From NCBI RefSeq assembly GCF_013112245.1, contig NZ_WVRN01000001.1, positions 413,001 to 477,000 on the forward strand: 64,000 nucleotides of DNA, written 5' to 3'. Of the stretch, positions 63,652-64,000 are shown piece by piece; the first letter of the stretch is position 1, and each line of letters begins with the position of its first letter. Source of the stretch: Ruegeria sp. HKCCD4315. Lineage in GTDB: Bacteria; Pseudomonadota; Alphaproteobacteria; Rhodobacterales; Rhodobacteraceae. The notes under the pieces are model-generated. The model saw nothing but the letters and a program-made list of their open reading frames with translations, was not told where the DNA came from and ran no database searches. A program made the translations under genes and the position numbers.

Positions 63652-64000
63652 ATGTATCACAACATTCTTGTTCCTATCTCATTCGATGCTGAAAGAGACA
63701 CCTCCGGGCCTTTGAAGCTGGCTCAGCTGTTGGCTACACCAGACGCGCAGGTGACATTGCTGCATGTGGTCGAGCATATTCCGAACTATGCGATTTCGTA
63801 TATGCCGCCCGAATACCTGACCGAAGCACGCAAGGCGATTCAGACGGAATTGGATGAATTGGCATCGCAGTTGCCAAATGCGCGTGGATTGGTGATCGAA
63901 GGACACTCTGGTCGCACGATTCTGGATTGGGCCGAAGCCAACAAGCCCGACCTGATCATCATGGCGTCGCACCGACCGGGAATGCAGGATCTGCTGCTGG
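63652..64000 (+). CDS. Universal stress protein, 3' end beyond window
   Basis: The first 116 codons of a USP-domain protein, MYHNILVPISFDAERDTSGP. TLLHVVEHIPNYAISYMPPEY, IEGHSGRTILDWAEANKPD and LIIMASHRPGMQDLLL follow, the last reaching the nucleotide-binding GxxG segment. GGAGG lies 8 bases before the ATG, inside the hairpin at 63624-63648. It is a different subfamily from the USP at 5001. The C-terminus is missing because the window ends. Confidence 0.92.
   Translation, partial: MYHNILVPISFDAERDTSGPLKLAQLLATPDAQVTLLHVVEHIPNYAISYMPPEYLTEARKAIQTELDELASQLPNARGLVIEGHSGRTILDWAEANKPDLIIMASHRPGMQDLLL

Overview
The window reads as chromosome from a Roseobacter-group alphaproteobacterium (Rhodobacteraceae, Ruegeria/Phaeobacter-like). 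This is inferred from the high-GC coding style, a class I lysyl-tRNA synthetase, an RpoH-type sigma factor, a VPLPA-type C-terminal sorting signal, a leu leader peptide ahead of leuA, and the local gene orders (mreBCD-mrdA-rodA, lpoA-like/rsmI/yraN/gshB, nadD-dacB). No rRNA, tRNA, CRISPR array, prophage or intact insertion sequence was seen. About 61 protein genes are supported, nearly all housekeeping.

Layout. 1-2617: end of a BMP-type (nucleoside-like) ABC importer, with a hairpin between binding protein and ATPase genes. 2775-6397: rimI-like acetyltransferase, tsaB, Nfu-type Fe-S protein, a DsbA/HCCA-isomerase-like protein, a universal stress protein and a class IV aminotransferase. 6456-13747: trpS, a rhomboid-fold protein without catalytic residues, murJ, glnD, and an LpoA-like lipoprotein. 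13836-16060: rsmI, yraN, gshB. 16057-19658: comM/yifB, a GST with a Cys-rich metal-site-like tail, a CobC-like phosphatase and cobU/cobP. 19759-26329: rpoH paralogue, ChaN-like protein, coaBC, dut, a membrane-anchored MoeB/ThiF-like E1 and an M3 oligopeptidase. 26332-32898: ghrA followed upstream by the cell-shape operon mreB-mreC-mreD-mrdA-rodA, with a candidate promoter before mreB. 33054-35730: rlmJ, and leuA with a Leu-codon leader peptide and attenuator-like hairpins. 35849-42766: an SDR, an 18-repeat MORN protein, nadE, a small orphan, a FAD oxidoreductase and a Tat-exported metallo-beta-lactamase-fold hydrolase. 42908-49885: gltX, a GGCT-like protein, an NsrR-like Rrf2 regulator, the ybbP/ybbA/tesA group and an L,D-transpeptidase. 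50049-52145: the most accessory-looking stretch, with a cold-shock gene, a VPLPA-CTERM-like secreted protein with a near-consensus promoter, a REP-like nested palindrome and a DUF2971 gene. 52154-60693: ettA, a MOSC protein, nadD, dacB, a TerB-like protein, a small EamA/SMR-like transporter paired with a methyltransferase, lysK, and a DUF4864 protein. 60832-63117: a beta-helix/pectate-lyase-like gene broken by two compensating frameshifts. 63261-64000: an ABM monooxygenase and the start of a second universal stress protein.

The window contains much of the envelope machinery: lipid II flipping (MurJ), elongasome (Mre/PBP2/RodA), an LpoA-like factor, DacB and an L,D-transpeptidase. It also carries cofactor synthesis genes (CoaBC, NadD, NadE, CobU, MoeB-like). 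No complete new defence or metabolic system is evident. The observations most worth follow-up are the leuA leader, the Crp/Fnr-box plus NsrR-like operator before the Rrf2 gene, the frameshifted beta-helix gene, the catalytically dead rhomboid, the VPLPA-type protein and the DUF2971/REP locus. All functional calls come from reading motifs; no database search was run.
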